Assembly (NCBI GenBank): GCA_019752115.1
Contig: JAIEMN010000009.1
Location: forward strand, 36,776 to 100,775
Source of the DNA: Gemmatimonadaceae bacterium
GTDB lineage: Bacteria; Gemmatimonadota; Gemmatimonadetes; Gemmatimonadales; Gemmatimonadaceae
Length of the DNA: 64,000 nt
Reading direction: 5' to 3'
The notes under the pieces were generated by a model. It did not search any database. It was not told the origin of the DNA and was given only the letters and a program-made list of their open reading frames with translations. Positions 22,072 through 32,567 of the stretch are shown here, in pieces; the stretch's first letter is position 1; the number at the start of each line of letters is the position of its first letter. The position numbers and the translations under genes were made by a program.

Positions 22072-22583
22072 CAGTTCTTCCACTCCGGGCCGGTGAGCTT
22101 GAGGAACTCCACCGCCTTCGTCTCGAGGTCGAGGATGGCGCCGGTCGGGGCGCCGTGCAGCCAGCCGCACGCCTCCCCGGGATTGACCAGCAGGGAGTCC
22201 CCACGCGCCTTCATTTCGGGGATGTGCGTAAAGCCATGAATGATCACTTCGTGCCCGTCGATCGAGCGCTGATGGACATCGGCCAGATCGTGGATCAGCA
22301 GCACGTTCTTGCCACCGATCTCGAAGCTGTGCGGCGACTCGTACAGCTCGAGGGCCCCGAAGCCGACCTTGGCCGCCGCCTGCAGCGCATCGCGATCGCC
22401 GTCGTTGCGGCCGAAAACGCCGAGCAGCGGCAGCGACAGGTCGTGAAAGGGCTGAAGCGAGAACGGCGAGCAGTAATCGCCCGCGTGCATCACCAGCGAC
22501 ACACCGCCCGCGACCATCTGCTCCAGCAGGGCGCGTACGGCAGGGACGCGATCATGGGTATCCGACAACAGGCCGACGCGCAT
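22071..22583 (-). CDS. YfcE/MJ0936-type metallophosphodiesterase
   Basis: A 170-residue calcineurin-like phosphoesterase. Metal-binding motifs are visible in order: SDTHD near the N-terminus, HAGDYC, FGRNDGD, LIHD and HGFTH. These match the small YfcE/MJ0936 phosphodiesterases, whose natural substrates are mostly unknown. I chose the ATG at 22583, which overlaps the lysA stop (TGATG), over an in-frame start five codons upstream. The overlaps place it in a lysA-phosphodiesterase-guaA coupled unit. Confidence 0.9.
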   Translation of the reverse strand: MRVGLLSDTHDRVPAVRALLEQMVAGGVSLVMHAGDYCSPFSLQPFHDLSLPLLGVFGRNDGDRDALQAAAKVGFGALELYESPHSFEIGGKNVLLIHDLADVHQRSIDGHEVIIHGFTHIPEMKARGDSLLVNPGEACGWLHGAPTGAILDLETKAVEFLKLTGPEWKN

Positions 22584-23872
22584 CAGGGGTTTCTCCACTC
22601 CGGGTGCGCCCGCTCGAGGCGCACAAGGTCTGAAAACTGTTCCCGCTCGGTGATGACCGCGAAGCGCGCGCCATCCACGAGAACTTCCACCGGCCGGGGA
22701 CGTGAGTTGTAGTTGCTGGACATCGTGAAGCCGTAAGCGCCCGCCGTGCGCACCGCGAGATACTGCCCCGCCGGCACGTCAGGCATCGCGCGCCCCTTGG
22801 CAAAGAAATCACCGGACTCGCAGATCGGCCCCACGATGTCCGCGGTGGTCTGCGCGTCGGTCTCGGTCACGGCGTCGATCTGATGGTAGGCATGGTAGAG
22901 CGACGGCCGGATGAGATCATTCATGCCGGCATCGGTCACCATGAACTCCTTCCCGTTGGCGTGCTTGCGGTACAGCACCTCAGTGAGGAGCACGCCCGAC
23001 TCGGCGACGAGGAACCGGCCAGGCTCGAGCACGAGCGATAGCCCGGTCTCTGCCTGCGCGGTGCGAACGAGCGCCGCGTAATCCTCCACATCGGCGTCGC
23101 GCTCGTGCGCTTCGTACGGCACCGACAGGCCGCCCCCAACATCCATGTAGCGGATGTCATGGCCTTCGCTGCGGGCATGGGCCAGCGCCGCGACCAGGCG
23201 CGGGAGTGCATCGCGCAGCGGATCGGCGTTGCTGATCTGCGAACCGAGGTGCATCCCCAGCCCGCGCAGCGCCAGATGCGGCAGCGTCGTGATGAATGAC
23301 ACGAGACGCGACACGTCGTCGCGGGGGATGCCGAACTTCCCGCCCTTCTCGCCAGTCTTGATGTAGTCGTGCGGCGTGTCCACCGTCACTTCGGGGTTCA
23401 CCCGCAGCGCGATCGGCGCCACGACGCCCTTGCGGGCCGCCACGGCCTCGATGGTGAGCAGTTCGGCTTCCGATTCGACATTGATCAGCAGGACGCCCGC
23501 GTCCAGCGCCTGCGCGATCTCGCGCACCGTCTTCCCAACGCCGCTGAAGACGACGTCGGCGCCGGTGAAGCCAGCCTGCTGCGCCCGATACAGCTCGCCG
23601 CCCGACACGATGTCCACGCCGGCCCCCAACGACTGGAGCAGCGCGAGCACGGCGAGGTTCGAGTTGGCCTTCACCGCAAAGTGGATGCGATGCGGCACCC
23701 CCGCGAACGCCGCGTGCAGGCGCGCGTAGCGGGCGCGAATCATGTTGGCGCTGTACACATACGCCGGCGTGCCCACCGCCGCGGCGAGCGTCGGGAGCGG
23801 CACCCCCTCCGCCTGGAGGACGCCCCCGACGCGGGCAAAGCCCACAGTGGCTGCCGATAGAGTGTCCGACAC
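22583..23872 (-). CDS. lysA: Diaminopimelate decarboxylase
   Basis: LysA makes lysine from meso-diaminopimelate, the last step of the pathway. The 429-residue fold-type III PLP enzyme carries Lys68 in HFAVKANSN as the cofactor lysine. GMHLGSQI, DVGGGLSVPY, LEPGRFLVAESG and CESGDFFAKG mark the phosphate- and substrate-binding loops. The start is a GTG. It lies just downstream of proS and overlaps the phosphodiesterase gene. Confidence 0.96.
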   Translation of the reverse strand: MSDTLSAATVGFARVGGVLQAEGVPLPTLAAAVGTPAYVYSANMIRARYARLHAAFAGVPHRIHFAVKANSNLAVLALLQSLGAGVDIVSGGELYRAQQAGFTGADVVFSGVGKTVREIAQALDAGVLLINVESEAELLTIEAVAARKGVVAPIALRVNPEVTVDTPHDYIKTGEKGGKFGIPRDDVSRLVSFITTLPHLALRGLGMHLGSQISNADPLRDALPRLVAALAHARSEGHDIRYMDVGGGLSVPYEAHERDADVEDYAALVRTAQAETGLSLVLEPGRFLVAESGVLLTEVLYRKHANGKEFMVTDAGMNDLIRPSLYHAYHQIDAVTETDAQTTADIVGPICESGDFFAKGRAMPDVPAGQYLAVRTAGAYGFTMSSNYNSRPRPVEVLVDGARFAVITEREQFSDLVRLERAHPEWRNP

Positions 23873-23880
23873 GCCGGCGC

Positions 23881-25350
23881 TCAGTACGAGCGGGCCCAGA
23901 TCACTTCGTACTTGGCCGGCTCACCCGTCACCATGCACGTCGTGGGCGCCGTCGGCGAGCGGAACTCGGGATCGGGAATCACGCGAATCGTGGCCTTGGT
24001 CTCTTCCTTCACCTTGGCCTCGACGGCCGGATCACCGTTCCAGCCGGCGTAGACGAACGCGCCGGGGCCGTCCATGATCTCCTTGAACTTGTCGTACGAG
24101 ATGCGCTCGCGAATGCTGTTCGCTTCGAGGCGCGCCCGCGCCGCGGCGAGCATATCCGCCTGGATCTGATCGAGCACAACGGGCAGCTCGGCCCGCAGCG
24201 TGTCGAACGCCATTGGCTTCTTCTCGCGCGTGTCGCGACGCACCACCAGCCCGCTCTGCTGCGCGAGATCGCGCGGCCCGATCTCCATGCGCAGCGGAAT
24301 GCCGCGCATTTCCCAGTGGTAATACTTCGCACCCGGCTTGATGCCAACGCGCTCGTCCACGTGCACGCGGATGCGCTCGTGGTCGGGGCGCTTGAAGCTC
24401 CCGAGATCCTCGGCGATACGCTTCGCCGCTTCCACCGTGGCCGCGCGCTCTTCGTCGGTCTTCCAGATCGGCACGATGACCATTTGAATCGGCGCGAGCT
24501 TGGGCGGCAGGCGGAGCCCCGCGTCGTCGCCGTGCGTCATGACCAGACCGCCGATCATGCGCGTGGATACGCCCCACGACGTGTTCCACGCGTACTCTTC
24601 AACGCCGGCCTCGCTCTGGAACTTGAGATCGAAGGCCTTGGCGAAGTTCTGGCCGAGGTTGTGCGAGGTGCCGGCCTGCAGCGCCTTGTTGTCCTGCATG
24701 AGTGCTTCGCAGGCATAGGTGCGCAGCGCACCGGCAAAGCGCTCGCTGTCGGTCTTCTGGCCGGTGATCACGGGCATCGCCATGTAGCCTTCCATGAACT
24801 CGCGGTACACGCCCAGCATGCGGCGCGTCTCCGTTTCAGCCTCATCGTGCGTGGCATGCGCCGTGTGCCCCTCCTGCCACAGGAACTCCATCGTGCGCAG
24901 GAAGAGCCGCGTGCGCATTTCCCAGCGCACCACATTGGCCCACTGGTTGTAGAGCAACGGCAGGTCGCGATAGCTCTGCACCCACTTGGCGAACATCGAG
25001 TAGATGATCGTCTCCGACGTGGGGCGCACCACCAGGCGTTCTTCGAGCTGCTTGCCACCGCCATGCGTGACCACCGCGCATTCCGGCGCAAAGCCTTCGA
25101 CATGCTCCGCTTCCTTCGACAGGAAGCTTTCGGGGATGAACAGCGGGAAGTACGCGTTCACGTGGCCCGTGGCCTTGAACATGTCATCCAGCGCGCGCTG
25201 CATGCGCTCCCAGATGCCGTAGCCGAGCGGGCGGATGACCATGCAACCGCGCACCGGCGAGTAGTCGGCGAGCTCGGCACGGAGCACCAGCTCGTTGTAC
25301 CAGTCGCTGAAGTTCTCGGCGCGGGAGGTCAGCTTCTTGTCGTCGCTCAT
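23881..25350 (-). CDS. proS: Prolyl-tRNA synthetase, short archaeal/eukaryote-type
   Basis: ProRS charges tRNA(Pro). The 489-residue product lacks the bacterial editing insertion and ends in a C-terminal Tyr, both typical of the type 3 (archaeal/eukaryotic-like) form. It begins [22 protein letters not shown], read here as one class II N-terminus. Motif 2 appears as [25 protein letters not shown] in two adjoining pieces, and [19 protein letters not shown] is motif 3. The ATG overlaps the hisS stop (ATGA), so the two synthetases are translationally coupled. Confidence 0.95.
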   Translation of the reverse strand: MSDDKKLTSRAENFSDWYNELVLRAELADYSPVRGCMVIRPLGYGIWERMQRALDDMFKATGHVNAYFPLFIPESFLSKEAEHVEGFAPECAVVTHGGGKQLEERLVVRPTSETIIYSMFAKWVQSYRDLPLLYNQWANVVRWEMRTRLFLRTMEFLWQEGHTAHATHDEAETETRRMLGVYREFMEGYMAMPVITGQKTDSERFAGALRTYACEALMQDNKALQAGTSHNLGQNFAKAFDLKFQSEAGVEEYAWNTSWGVSTRMIGGLVMTHGDDAGLRLPPKLAPIQMVIVPIWKTDEERAATVEAAKRIAEDLGSFKRPDHERIRVHVDERVGIKPGAKYYHWEMRGIPLRMEIGPRDLAQQSGLVVRRDTREKKPMAFDTLRAELPVVLDQIQADMLAAARARLEANSIRERISYDKFKEIMDGPGAFVYAGWNGDPAVEAKVKEETKATIRVIPDPEFRSPTAPTTCMVTGEPAKYEVIWARSY

Positions 25351-26651
25351 GTTGCGGATCCGGTCTGCGTTGAAGCGGCCGCCACGAGGGCGTCCAGGGA
25401 GGTAAAGGTTGCATCGGTGGAGCCGGCGCGCCGCAGGCGCCAGGGCGCCTCGCTGCTCGACGGGTCCACGATCACGAATGCGCCCGCGCCGGCCTTGCGG
25501 CCAGCCTCGAGCTGCTTGTCCAGCTTTTGTGGTTTGAAGGCGTACTCGACCACCAGCCCCGCGGCACGCAGGGCGGCCGCGGTCCGCAGCGTCGCCGCCG
25601 GCGCGTCGGGGGTATCCGGCGCCTGCGCGACCCACAGGCCGACACTCGCCGGCGGCGCCGGCATCAGGCCGCGTTCGCGCAGCAGTTCGCCCAGCACCAC
25701 ATCACCCATGCCAAAACCGAGCGCCGGGAGATCGGCACCACCCAGCGCCTTGAGCAGGTTGTCGTAGCGACCGCCGCCGCAGATCGCGCGGAACTCTCCC
25801 ACGCTGTCGAACAGCTCGAAGACGATGCCGGTGTAATACGCGAGGCCGCGTACGATCGTGAGATCGAAGTGCAGGAAGTCGCCAATCCCGAGCGCGTCGC
25901 AGTGCGCGATGTACTGCGCGAAGCGCGCGGCGTGCTCGGCTACTGCCGGCGCGTCGCCGTAGCGCGCCTGCAGCGTGGGGAAGTCGAGCGTCGCGAAGCC
26001 GAGAATCGTCTCCACGGTGGCCGGATCGAGTCCCGCTTCGGTGAGCTTCTCGGCCGAGATCTCACGGGGCTGCCGCTCCAGCTTGTCCAACACCGCGTAG
26101 ACGGCGGTGCGCGCCGCTTCGGCGATCGCGAGATGATCGAGCAGCCCGTTGAGCAGCCGCCGGTCGCTCACCCGGGCCCGCACCTGCTGCGCCGTGAGGC
26201 CCAGCGCCTGCATGATGTTGACCGCCACGCTGAGCAGCTCGGCGTCGGCCAAGACGTCGGCTTCGCCGACGATGTCGACGTTCAGCTGATAGTGCTCCCG
26301 GAGCCGCCCCTTCTGCGTGCGTTCGTAGCGGAACAGCTGGGGTAGCGAGAACCACCGGACCGGCTTGCGCAGCGTCTGGGCCTTGGCGCCCACCATGCGG
26401 GCGAACGTCGGCGTCATCTCGGGGCGCATCGCCACCTCGCGATTGCCCTTGTCCACGAAGTTGTAGAGCTGGGTCACGATCTCCTCGCCGCTCTTCTGCG
26501 TGTACAGCTCGAGCGGCTCGAGCGGCGGCCCATCGTACTCCTGAAACGCATAGCGCCGCACGACGCGGCGCCAGGTATCGAAGATGTGGGCTCGCTCGGC
26601 GAATTGATCGGGATAGAAGTCGCGGAAACCCGGCAGCGGCTTGTGTGACAT
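25347..26651 (-). CDS. hisS: Histidyl-tRNA synthetase
   Basis: HisRS charges tRNA(His). The 434-residue class II enzyme starts [12 protein letters not shown]. Motif 2 is [20 protein letters not shown], and the HisA-type motifs [16 protein letters not shown] and GGGRYDNL are intact. The C-terminal anticodon-binding domain (about 330-434) is present. It lies between folC (9 bases upstream) and proS (4-base overlap) in a minus-strand operon. Confidence 0.95.
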   Translation of the reverse strand: MSHKPLPGFRDFYPDQFAERAHIFDTWRRVVRRYAFQEYDGPPLEPLELYTQKSGEEIVTQLYNFVDKGNREVAMRPEMTPTFARMVGAKAQTLRKPVRWFSLPQLFRYERTQKGRLREHYQLNVDIVGEADVLADAELLSVAVNIMQALGLTAQQVRARVSDRRLLNGLLDHLAIAEAARTAVYAVLDKLERQPREISAEKLTEAGLDPATVETILGFATLDFPTLQARYGDAPAVAEHAARFAQYIAHCDALGIGDFLHFDLTIVRGLAYYTGIVFELFDSVGEFRAICGGGRYDNLLKALGGADLPALGFGMGDVVLGELLRERGLMPAPPASVGLWVAQAPDTPDAPAATLRTAAALRAAGLVVEYAFKPQKLDKQLEAGRKAGAGAFVIVDPSSSEAPWRLRRAGSTDATFTSLDALVAAASTQTGSAT

Positions 26652-26660
26652 CCTGGAAAG

Positions 26661-27989
26661 CTACCGAGCCAACGGATGCACCTGCAACCGTTCCATCGCA
26701 TCGCCGACCGTGTGAAAGGACCCGGTCACGAGCACCGTCTGTGCCTCGGCGCGCGCGTCGGCCAGCGCGGTCGTGAAATCGTCGATGCGCGTGACCGGAA
26801 GGCCAACCTCCTGGGCCCAGGCCTCGACCTCGTGGAGGTCCCACATCCGATTCACCGGCGCTGTCGGGGCCATGGTGACCACGATGCGTTCGGCGGCTCG
26901 GGCGACGGCCTGGAGGATCCCCCGCCAGTCCTTGTCACGCAGCACGCAGACGACGGCGGTGATCGGGTGGGGCACGCCCACGGCCAGCAGGTTGGCCACG
27001 ACGGTCGCCGCGCCATCGGCGTTGTGGGCCACATCGAACAGCCACGGCGCGGCGCGGTGGAACCGGCCGGCCAACCGCACGTCGGCCAGCAGGGTGTCGG
27101 CTCGCGCCTCGATCTCGGCCCACGGCCCCCCGGCGGCGCGTAGCATGGCCAGCGCCACGGCGGCATTGTGGGCCTGGAAGTGCCCGACCAACGGGGTGGT
27201 CAGCCGCCGCGACGACGACCCCACGTCCAGCGTGAAGCTGGTACCGGCCGGGTGCACCTCGACGTCGCGCACCTGCCAATCGCGGCCGGTCACCAGAATC
27301 GGGGCCGCCCCGGCGGCCTCGGCGTGCTCGCGCAGTCGCTCGCGAATGACGGGATCGGTCTCGCCCACCACCGCGGCGATGCCGCGCTTGTAGATGCCGG
27401 CCTTCTCGCCGGCGATCGCCTCGAGCGTATCGCCGAGAAACTCCTGATGGTCGAAGCCGATCTGCGTGACGCCGGCGCTCAGAGGCTGCACGAGGTTCGT
27501 CGCATCAAGTCGGCCACCCAAGCCAACTTCCACCACGGCCACTTCAACCTGTTCGGCAGCAAAGTGCGACAGCGCCATGGCCGTCGTCGCCTCGAAGAAG
27601 GTGGCGCCCAGTTCGGTCAGCAGCGGTTCATGCGCGGTGAGCCACCGCGTGATCGCCTCGTGCGACATGGGCGCCCCGTTGACCACGACCCGCTCGGCAA
27701 AGTCCACGAGATGCGGCGACGTATATCGCCCGACGCGGAGGCCGGCGCCACGCAGCATGGCGTCGAGTGTGGCGCAGGTGCTTCCCTTCCCGTTCGTGCC
27801 CGCGACGTGAAAGACCGGATACGCCCGGTGCGGATTCCCCAACCGCTCGAGCAGCTCGGCGACCCGCTCGAGCCCGAGGCGCCACGCGCCGCCGGTGCGC
27901 GCGTAGAGGCGGCGGAGGGCGGCGAGGTAGGCTGCGTGGGCCTCACCCGACTCCGGAGCTGCGGTGCCACCGGCGGGAGCCGGAGTCAC
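26661..27989 (-). CDS. folC: Folylpolyglutamate/dihydrofolate synthase
   Basis: FolC adds glutamate to dihydropteroate and/or folates. The 442-residue Mur-ligase-like protein has the P-loop GTNGKGSTCATL, the omega loop YTSPHLVDFAERV, EVGLGGRLDATN and the C-terminal DVAHNADG. It starts with GTG. It follows accD by 26 bases; the accD-folC neighbourhood is conserved in many bacteria. The gene is intact. Confidence 0.94.
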   Translation of the reverse strand: MTPAPAGGTAAPESGEAHAAYLAALRRLYARTGGAWRLGLERVAELLERLGNPHRAYPVFHVAGTNGKGSTCATLDAMLRGAGLRVGRYTSPHLVDFAERVVVNGAPMSHEAITRWLTAHEPLLTELGATFFEATTAMALSHFAAEQVEVAVVEVGLGGRLDATNLVQPLSAGVTQIGFDHQEFLGDTLEAIAGEKAGIYKRGIAAVVGETDPVIRERLREHAEAAGAAPILVTGRDWQVRDVEVHPAGTSFTLDVGSSSRRLTTPLVGHFQAHNAAVALAMLRAAGGPWAEIEARADTLLADVRLAGRFHRAAPWLFDVAHNADGAATVVANLLAVGVPHPITAVVCVLRDKDWRGILQAVARAAERIVVTMAPTAPVNRMWDLHEVEAWAQEVGLPVTRIDDFTTALADARAEAQTVLVTGSFHTVGDAMERLQVHPLAR

Positions 27990-28015
27990 CGCCGGCGGCG
28001 CCAGCGGATTGGAGG

Positions 28016-28885
28016 TCAGCTTTCCTGTTCGGCGTGCGCCGCCGCGGCCGGGCGACCGGTCATGTGACGCAGCAACCGCGAAAGGGTCGAACGCAGCTCC
28101 TTCCGGTGGACCACGCGATCCACCATCCCCTTCTCCAGGAGGAACTCGGCCGTCTGGAACCCCTCCGGCAGGTCCTGCCCGAGCGTCTGCTTGATGACGC
28201 GCGGGCCGGCAAAGCCGATGACAGCCCCGGGCTCGGCCAGGATGGCGTCGCCCAGCATGGCGTAGCTGGCACTCACGCCGCCCGTCGTGGGGTTGGTGAG
28301 GACCGAGATGTACGGAATGCGGCGCTCGGCGAGCTGCGAGAGCACAGCCGACGCCTTCGCCATCTGCATGAGCGACAGGATGCCTTCCTGCATGCGCGCG
28401 CCGCCCGAGCTGGAGACGATCACCAGCGGATGCTTCTTCTCGAGTGAGCGCTGCCCGAGGCGGGCGATCTTCTCGCCGACCACTGACCCCATGGACCCGC
28501 CCATGAAGGCGAAGTCCATCACGCCGATCCCGCAGGGCATGCCTTCGAGCAGTCCGGTGACGGTCAGAATGGCGTCGGTGTCGCCAGCGTTGGTGAGCGC
28601 CTTCTTGAGGCGCGCCGGGTAGTCGGGGAACCCGAGTGGGTCGACCGACCGCAGTTCGCCGCCCACTTCGTTGAGCGTCCCGTCATCGAGCAGGAACGAC
28701 GCAAAATCCCACGCGCGCAGCCGGCGATGAAAGTCGCATTCCGGGCACACGTTGAGGTTCCGCAAGAACTTGTCGCGGATGTCGGTATGCCCGCAGGCCT
28801 CGCACTTCTCCCACGTATCCGGTGGGATCTCGAGGCGTTCGCGACGCGGTTGGCGGGGCTTTTTTTCCTTCCGGAACCAGGCCAT
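28016..28885 (-). CDS. accD: Acetyl-CoA carboxylase carboxyltransferase subunit beta
   Basis: AccD transfers the carboxyl group from carboxybiotin to acetyl-CoA, for fatty-acid synthesis, together with AccA. The 289-residue product has the N-terminal zinc ribbon with Cys28, Cys31, Cys47 and Cys50. The crotonase core shows MDFAFMGGSMGSVVGEKI, SSSGGARMQEG and TNPTTGGVSASYA. AccA is not in this window. A separate acyl-CoA carboxylase set lies at 52137-57179. The gene stands 115 bases from rodA. Confidence 0.96.
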   Translation of the reverse strand: MAWFRKEKKPRQPRRERLEIPPDTWEKCEACGHTDIRDKFLRNLNVCPECDFHRRLRAWDFASFLLDDGTLNEVGGELRSVDPLGFPDYPARLKKALTNAGDTDAILTVTGLLEGMPCGIGVMDFAFMGGSMGSVVGEKIARLGQRSLEKKHPLVIVSSSGGARMQEGILSLMQMAKASAVLSQLAERRIPYISVLTNPTTGGVSASYAMLGDAILAEPGAVIGFAGPRVIKQTLGQDLPEGFQTAEFLLEKGMVDRVVHRKELRSTLSRLLRHMTGRPAAAAHAEQES

Positions 28886-29000
28886 AGACGGGAAAGATCG
28901 GGAGATGGGGCGTCCAAGGCTAGACCTTGCGAACAGCCGAGGCTGTCACACCGTACTAAGCGAGCTCATCCGTAAAGGGCGCCTCGGGCGAGGCCACCCG

Positions 29001-30266
29001 TCAGAGCTCGATCGCGTCGGGCTGGCCCCGGCCTTCGGCGGAGATCCGCAACAGGATGGCCACGGCGAGCCACGAGACCAGCAGAAAACTCGGTCCGTAG
29101 CTGAAGAACGGGAGTGGAATACCGGTGACGGGCATGAGGTTGAGCGTCATCCCGACGTTCACCATGACGTGTACGAACCACGCCGACACCAGCCCAAAGG
29201 CGACGAGGCTCGGGAACGAGTCGCTCGCGCGCGAGGCCACCCGCGTGCTGCGCAGCAGCAGTGCGAGGAACAGCGCCAGGGCGACGCAGACACCAATGAA
29301 GCCCAGCTCCTCACCAACCACGGAGAAAATGAAGTCGGTATGGCGCTCCGGGAGGAACTGCAGCCGCTTCTGACTGCCCAGCGTGTAGCCCTGCCCGAAA
29401 ATGCCGCCTGAGCCGATCGCCACCTTCGACTGGCGCACGTGGTACGCCGCGCCATTGGCATCGATGTTCGGATCGAGGAAGACGAGCAGGCGTTTCTGCT
29501 GGTATGGCTTGAGCTTGTCCCAGAGCAGCGGCGCCACCACGCCCGTGATGACGTTCGCCACGACCACCACGACGCCTTCCACCAGATACGGGCGGTACCA
29601 CAGCACCAGCGCGATGAGCAGCAGGAACCACGCGCCCCAGACGCCGGTGCTGAAGGCCAGGATGAGACTGATGCCGGGACTGGCCAGCATCAGGAGCAGC
29701 TGCCAGCGCACACCAGCCCAGAAGAGCATCGCAAAGCACACGCCGATGAAGACGATGCCCGTGCCCAGGTCCGGCTGCTTCATCACGAGCAGCCACGGCA
29801 CGCCCACCACCAGCAGCGGCTTCCAGAGATCGATGAGCGACGTGATGCTTTCGCGCTGCGCCGCGAGCACGCGCGCGAGCATGAGAATCGTGGCGAGCTT
29901 GGCCAACTCTGACGGTTGTCCGATGCGCACGCCACCGATGGCCAACCATCCCTTCACGCTCGCCGCCGTACCGGAGCCGGTGCCTACGAAGAGCACGAGC
30001 ACGAGCATCGCACAGCTCACCGCATAGAGCGGCCACGCCGTCCATTCGATCAGCCGCACGGAGCCGCGCGTCACCACCCAGGTCGCTGCGAGGGCGACGC
30101 CAAAGAACGCGAGCTGCCGCTCCCAGGCGGTGGCGATGGTCCGGCTCGGCCCATCGATCTGGCCGGCGGAGAAGACCATGGCGATCCCGAAGCCGGTCAA
30201 CAGCAGCGCGATGAGCAGCAACGGAAAGTCGATACTCTGGCGCCGCAGCACACTGATGTTGGCCAT
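29001..30266 (-). CDS. rodA: Peptidoglycan glycosyltransferase RodA
   Basis: RodA is the SEDS glycan polymerase of the elongasome and works with PBP2. The 421-residue protein has about ten hydrophobic helices. SEDS motifs are visible: GGVRIGQPSELAKLA early, KQPDLGTGIVF in the middle, and TLNLMPVTGIPLPFFSYGPS with LVSWLAVAILL at the end. The ATG follows the mrdA stop by 12 bases with a GGAG ribosome site. It is the last gene of mreBCD-mrdA-rodA. Confidence 0.96.
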   Translation of the reverse strand: MANISVLRRQSIDFPLLLIALLLTGFGIAMVFSAGQIDGPSRTIATAWERQLAFFGVALAATWVVTRGSVRLIEWTAWPLYAVSCAMLVLVLFVGTGSGTAASVKGWLAIGGVRIGQPSELAKLATILMLARVLAAQRESITSLIDLWKPLLVVGVPWLLVMKQPDLGTGIVFIGVCFAMLFWAGVRWQLLLMLASPGISLILAFSTGVWGAWFLLLIALVLWYRPYLVEGVVVVVANVITGVVAPLLWDKLKPYQQKRLLVFLDPNIDANGAAYHVRQSKVAIGSGGIFGQGYTLGSQKRLQFLPERHTDFIFSVVGEELGFIGVCVALALFLALLLRSTRVASRASDSFPSLVAFGLVSAWFVHVMVNVGMTLNLMPVTGIPLPFFSYGPSFLLVSWLAVAILLRISAEGRGQPDAIEL

Positions 30267-30278
30267 GCGTCGCTCCGC

Positions 30279-32039
30279 TCAGTCGTTGGTGACAGTCGTC
30301 ATGGACAACCGAACCTTCAGGAATCGCTCCATCAGCTTGGTGGCGACCTTCGCCGCCGCCGAGCCATGCAACCCCTCTTCGATCAGCACCGCCAGCACGA
30401 TCTTCGGCTTGTCCGCCGGCGCATAGCCCACAAACCAGGCGTTGTCCTTCTGGCCGCCGACCTGCGCGGTGCCGGTCTTGCCGGCGATGGTGAGCCCCTT
30501 GATCTGGGCCCCCGCCGCCGTACCGCGGGACACCACATCCGCGAGCGCATCCTGCAGCCCCTGCAACTGCTCGGGCTTGAGGTTGAGGATCTGCTTGCGC
30601 TCCGGGGTCCGCGCCACGATCTGCGGCGTGGCGGCCGCGCCATCGGTAGCGAGGGCCGTGTAGAAGCGGGCCATGCTGAGCGGCGTCTGCGCATCATCGG
30701 CCTGGCCGATCGCGAGACTCAGAACGACCGACTTGTTCCATCCGCGCGGCCCGTACTTCTTGTCGAAGTACGCCACACCGTCGGGCCAGGTCGGTTTGCG
30801 TTCGTTCGGGAGGTCCACCCCGGTGCTGTCACCAAAGCCCAGCTTCACGCCGCCGGCGAGCAGCTTGGCGAGTCCGATCTTGAGCCCGAGCTGGTAGAAG
30901 TACACGTCGCACGACTTGGCGATCGCCTGCGCGAGCGTGATGTCGCCGTGGCCCTTGTGGTCCCAGCATTTGAACTGGCGGCCGTAGTAGTACGAGCCCG
31001 TGCAGGGCTGTTCCATCCGCGAGTCCATCGTGACCAGCCCCATCTGGAGCCCCATCGCCGCCGTCGCCAGCTTGAACGTGGACGCCGGCGCATACCGGCC
31101 ACTCAGCGCGCGGTTCACCATGGGCCGATGCGGATTTTCGCGCAGCGCATTGATGAACGACGCGGACGCGCCGCCGATGTACTCGTTCACGTCGTAGCTG
31201 GGCGCGCTATAGAGCGCGAGCACGCCACCGGTCTGCGGGTCGAGCGCCACCACGGCGCCGCGGAGCGAGTCGCCAAAGTAGTCGTGCGCGAAACGCTGCA
31301 GATCCAGATCGATGTTCGTGCGGAGCGGTGGGGGCGCTTCCGGCTGCTCCTCGGGGCGCACGCCATTGTCGCGCACCACACGATTCTTGGCATCGACCTC
31401 CACGAAGCGACGCCCTTCCCGCCCGCGCAACTGGGCTTCGTACTGCTTCTCGATCCCCTGCTTGCCGACCTGCTGCCCCGCCTTGTAGCCCGCGTAGCGG
31501 TCGTTCGCCAACTCGTCTTCCGAGATTTCGCCGGTATACCCAACCAGGGCCGCCATGGCCTCGCCATCGGGATAGTAGCGCTTGGGCGAGCTCTGAATGA
31601 TGAGCCCGGGGAACTCGATACGCCGTTCCTCGAGGACCGAGACGACCTGGAAGCTCGCATCGTTGAAGATCACCGTGGGGCGCGGCTTCGTGCGCCGAAA
31701 CCGTCGCACCACCAGATCCTGCTGCGAGGAATCGATCGGAATCACCTTGGACAGCGTGCGCAGGGCGCTGCGCAGCGAGTCCTCAGTCGGGCTCAGAATC
31801 GAAACGGTGTACCCCGGCAGATTCTCGGCGATGATCTGGCCGTTGCGATCGTAGATCGTGCCGCGCGCGCCCGGGAGTGGTACCTCGCGCAAACGGTTCG
31901 ACTCCGACTGCAGCACGTATTCTTCGTTCTGCAGTACCTGCGCGCGGAAGAACGCCCCGGCCAGGGCCACGAAGGCGGCGACCAGCAGCACCCGGGCTAC
32001 CCGAGCGCGCCGAAGGACGGAATTCGGATGGTAGCTCAC
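30279..32039 (-). CDS. mrdA: Penicillin-binding protein 2 (transpeptidase)
   Basis: PBP2 cross-links peptidoglycan during rod elongation. The 586-residue bitopic protein has one N-terminal membrane helix (about 15-35) and the dimerisation domain beginning LPGARGTIYDRNG. The transpeptidase triad motifs are present: Ser320 in STFK, the SCDVYFYQ motif, and KTGTAQV. GTG start. It is flanked by mreD and rodA, as in other rod-shaped bacteria. Confidence 0.96.
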   Translation of the reverse strand: MSYHPNSVLRRARVARVLLVAAFVALAGAFFRAQVLQNEEYVLQSESNRLREVPLPGARGTIYDRNGQIIAENLPGYTVSILSPTEDSLRSALRTLSKVIPIDSSQQDLVVRRFRRTKPRPTVIFNDASFQVVSVLEERRIEFPGLIIQSSPKRYYPDGEAMAALVGYTGEISEDELANDRYAGYKAGQQVGKQGIEKQYEAQLRGREGRRFVEVDAKNRVVRDNGVRPEEQPEAPPPLRTNIDLDLQRFAHDYFGDSLRGAVVALDPQTGGVLALYSAPSYDVNEYIGGASASFINALRENPHRPMVNRALSGRYAPASTFKLATAAMGLQMGLVTMDSRMEQPCTGSYYYGRQFKCWDHKGHGDITLAQAIAKSCDVYFYQLGLKIGLAKLLAGGVKLGFGDSTGVDLPNERKPTWPDGVAYFDKKYGPRGWNKSVVLSLAIGQADDAQTPLSMARFYTALATDGAAATPQIVARTPERKQILNLKPEQLQGLQDALADVVSRGTAAGAQIKGLTIAGKTGTAQVGGQKDNAWFVGYAPADKPKIVLAVLIEEGLHGSAAAKVATKLMERFLKVRLSMTTVTND

Positions 32040-32054
32040 GCGTCGAGCACCACG

Positions 32055-32567
32055 TCAGGTCACCGCGGGGCGATACAGCGGACGGAACAGCGTGAGCAGC
32101 AGCAGCGCCACCAGCGCTGTGGCCGCCGCCGACAGCGGAGACCAGAGCAACAGCGTCACCAGCATCGACGCACCGCCTTTGGTGCCGACCAGCAGCGTCA
32201 TCGCCACGTCGAACAGCCACTTGCCCCCAAAGAGGAACAACGCCGTCAGCGACAGATTGTCGGCGAAGAACACCGCCTTGAGCCAGGACGCGCCGAAGCC
32301 CAGCAGCGTGAGCACCAGCGTGGCCGCGCCGAAACTGCCGGGTGCCAACGCATCCAGCGCGATTCCGAGAAGAAAACCGGTGACCGCCGCGAACCCGGAG
32401 CGCATCCGCACCGCGGCGAACAGGAGCGCGATCAGCGCGAAGTCCACCGCCACCGGCCCGGTGAACAGCGGGCGCACGGCGAAATGCGCGACGAGGAGCA
32501 GCCCGAAGCCGAGCCACGCCCGCACCGCGCTGCCGATTCCCGACGGGGCCGTGGGTTGCCGACGCAT
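32055..32567 (-). CDS. mreD: Rod shape-determining protein MreD
   Basis: MreD is an integral membrane part of the elongasome. The 170-residue protein is almost entirely hydrophobic, with five or six predicted helices; family similarity is low, as usual for MreD. Position between mreC and mrdA supports the call strongly. The ATG at 32567 overlaps the mreC stop (TGATG); a GTG one codon upstream is equally possible. Confidence 0.85.
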   Translation of the reverse strand: MRRQPTAPSGIGSAVRAWLGFGLLLVAHFAVRPLFTGPVAVDFALIALLFAAVRMRSGFAAVTGFLLGIALDALAPGSFGAATLVLTLLGFGASWLKAVFFADNLSLTALFLFGGKWLFDVAMTLLVGTKGGASMLVTLLLWSPLSAAATALVALLLLTLFRPLYRPAVT

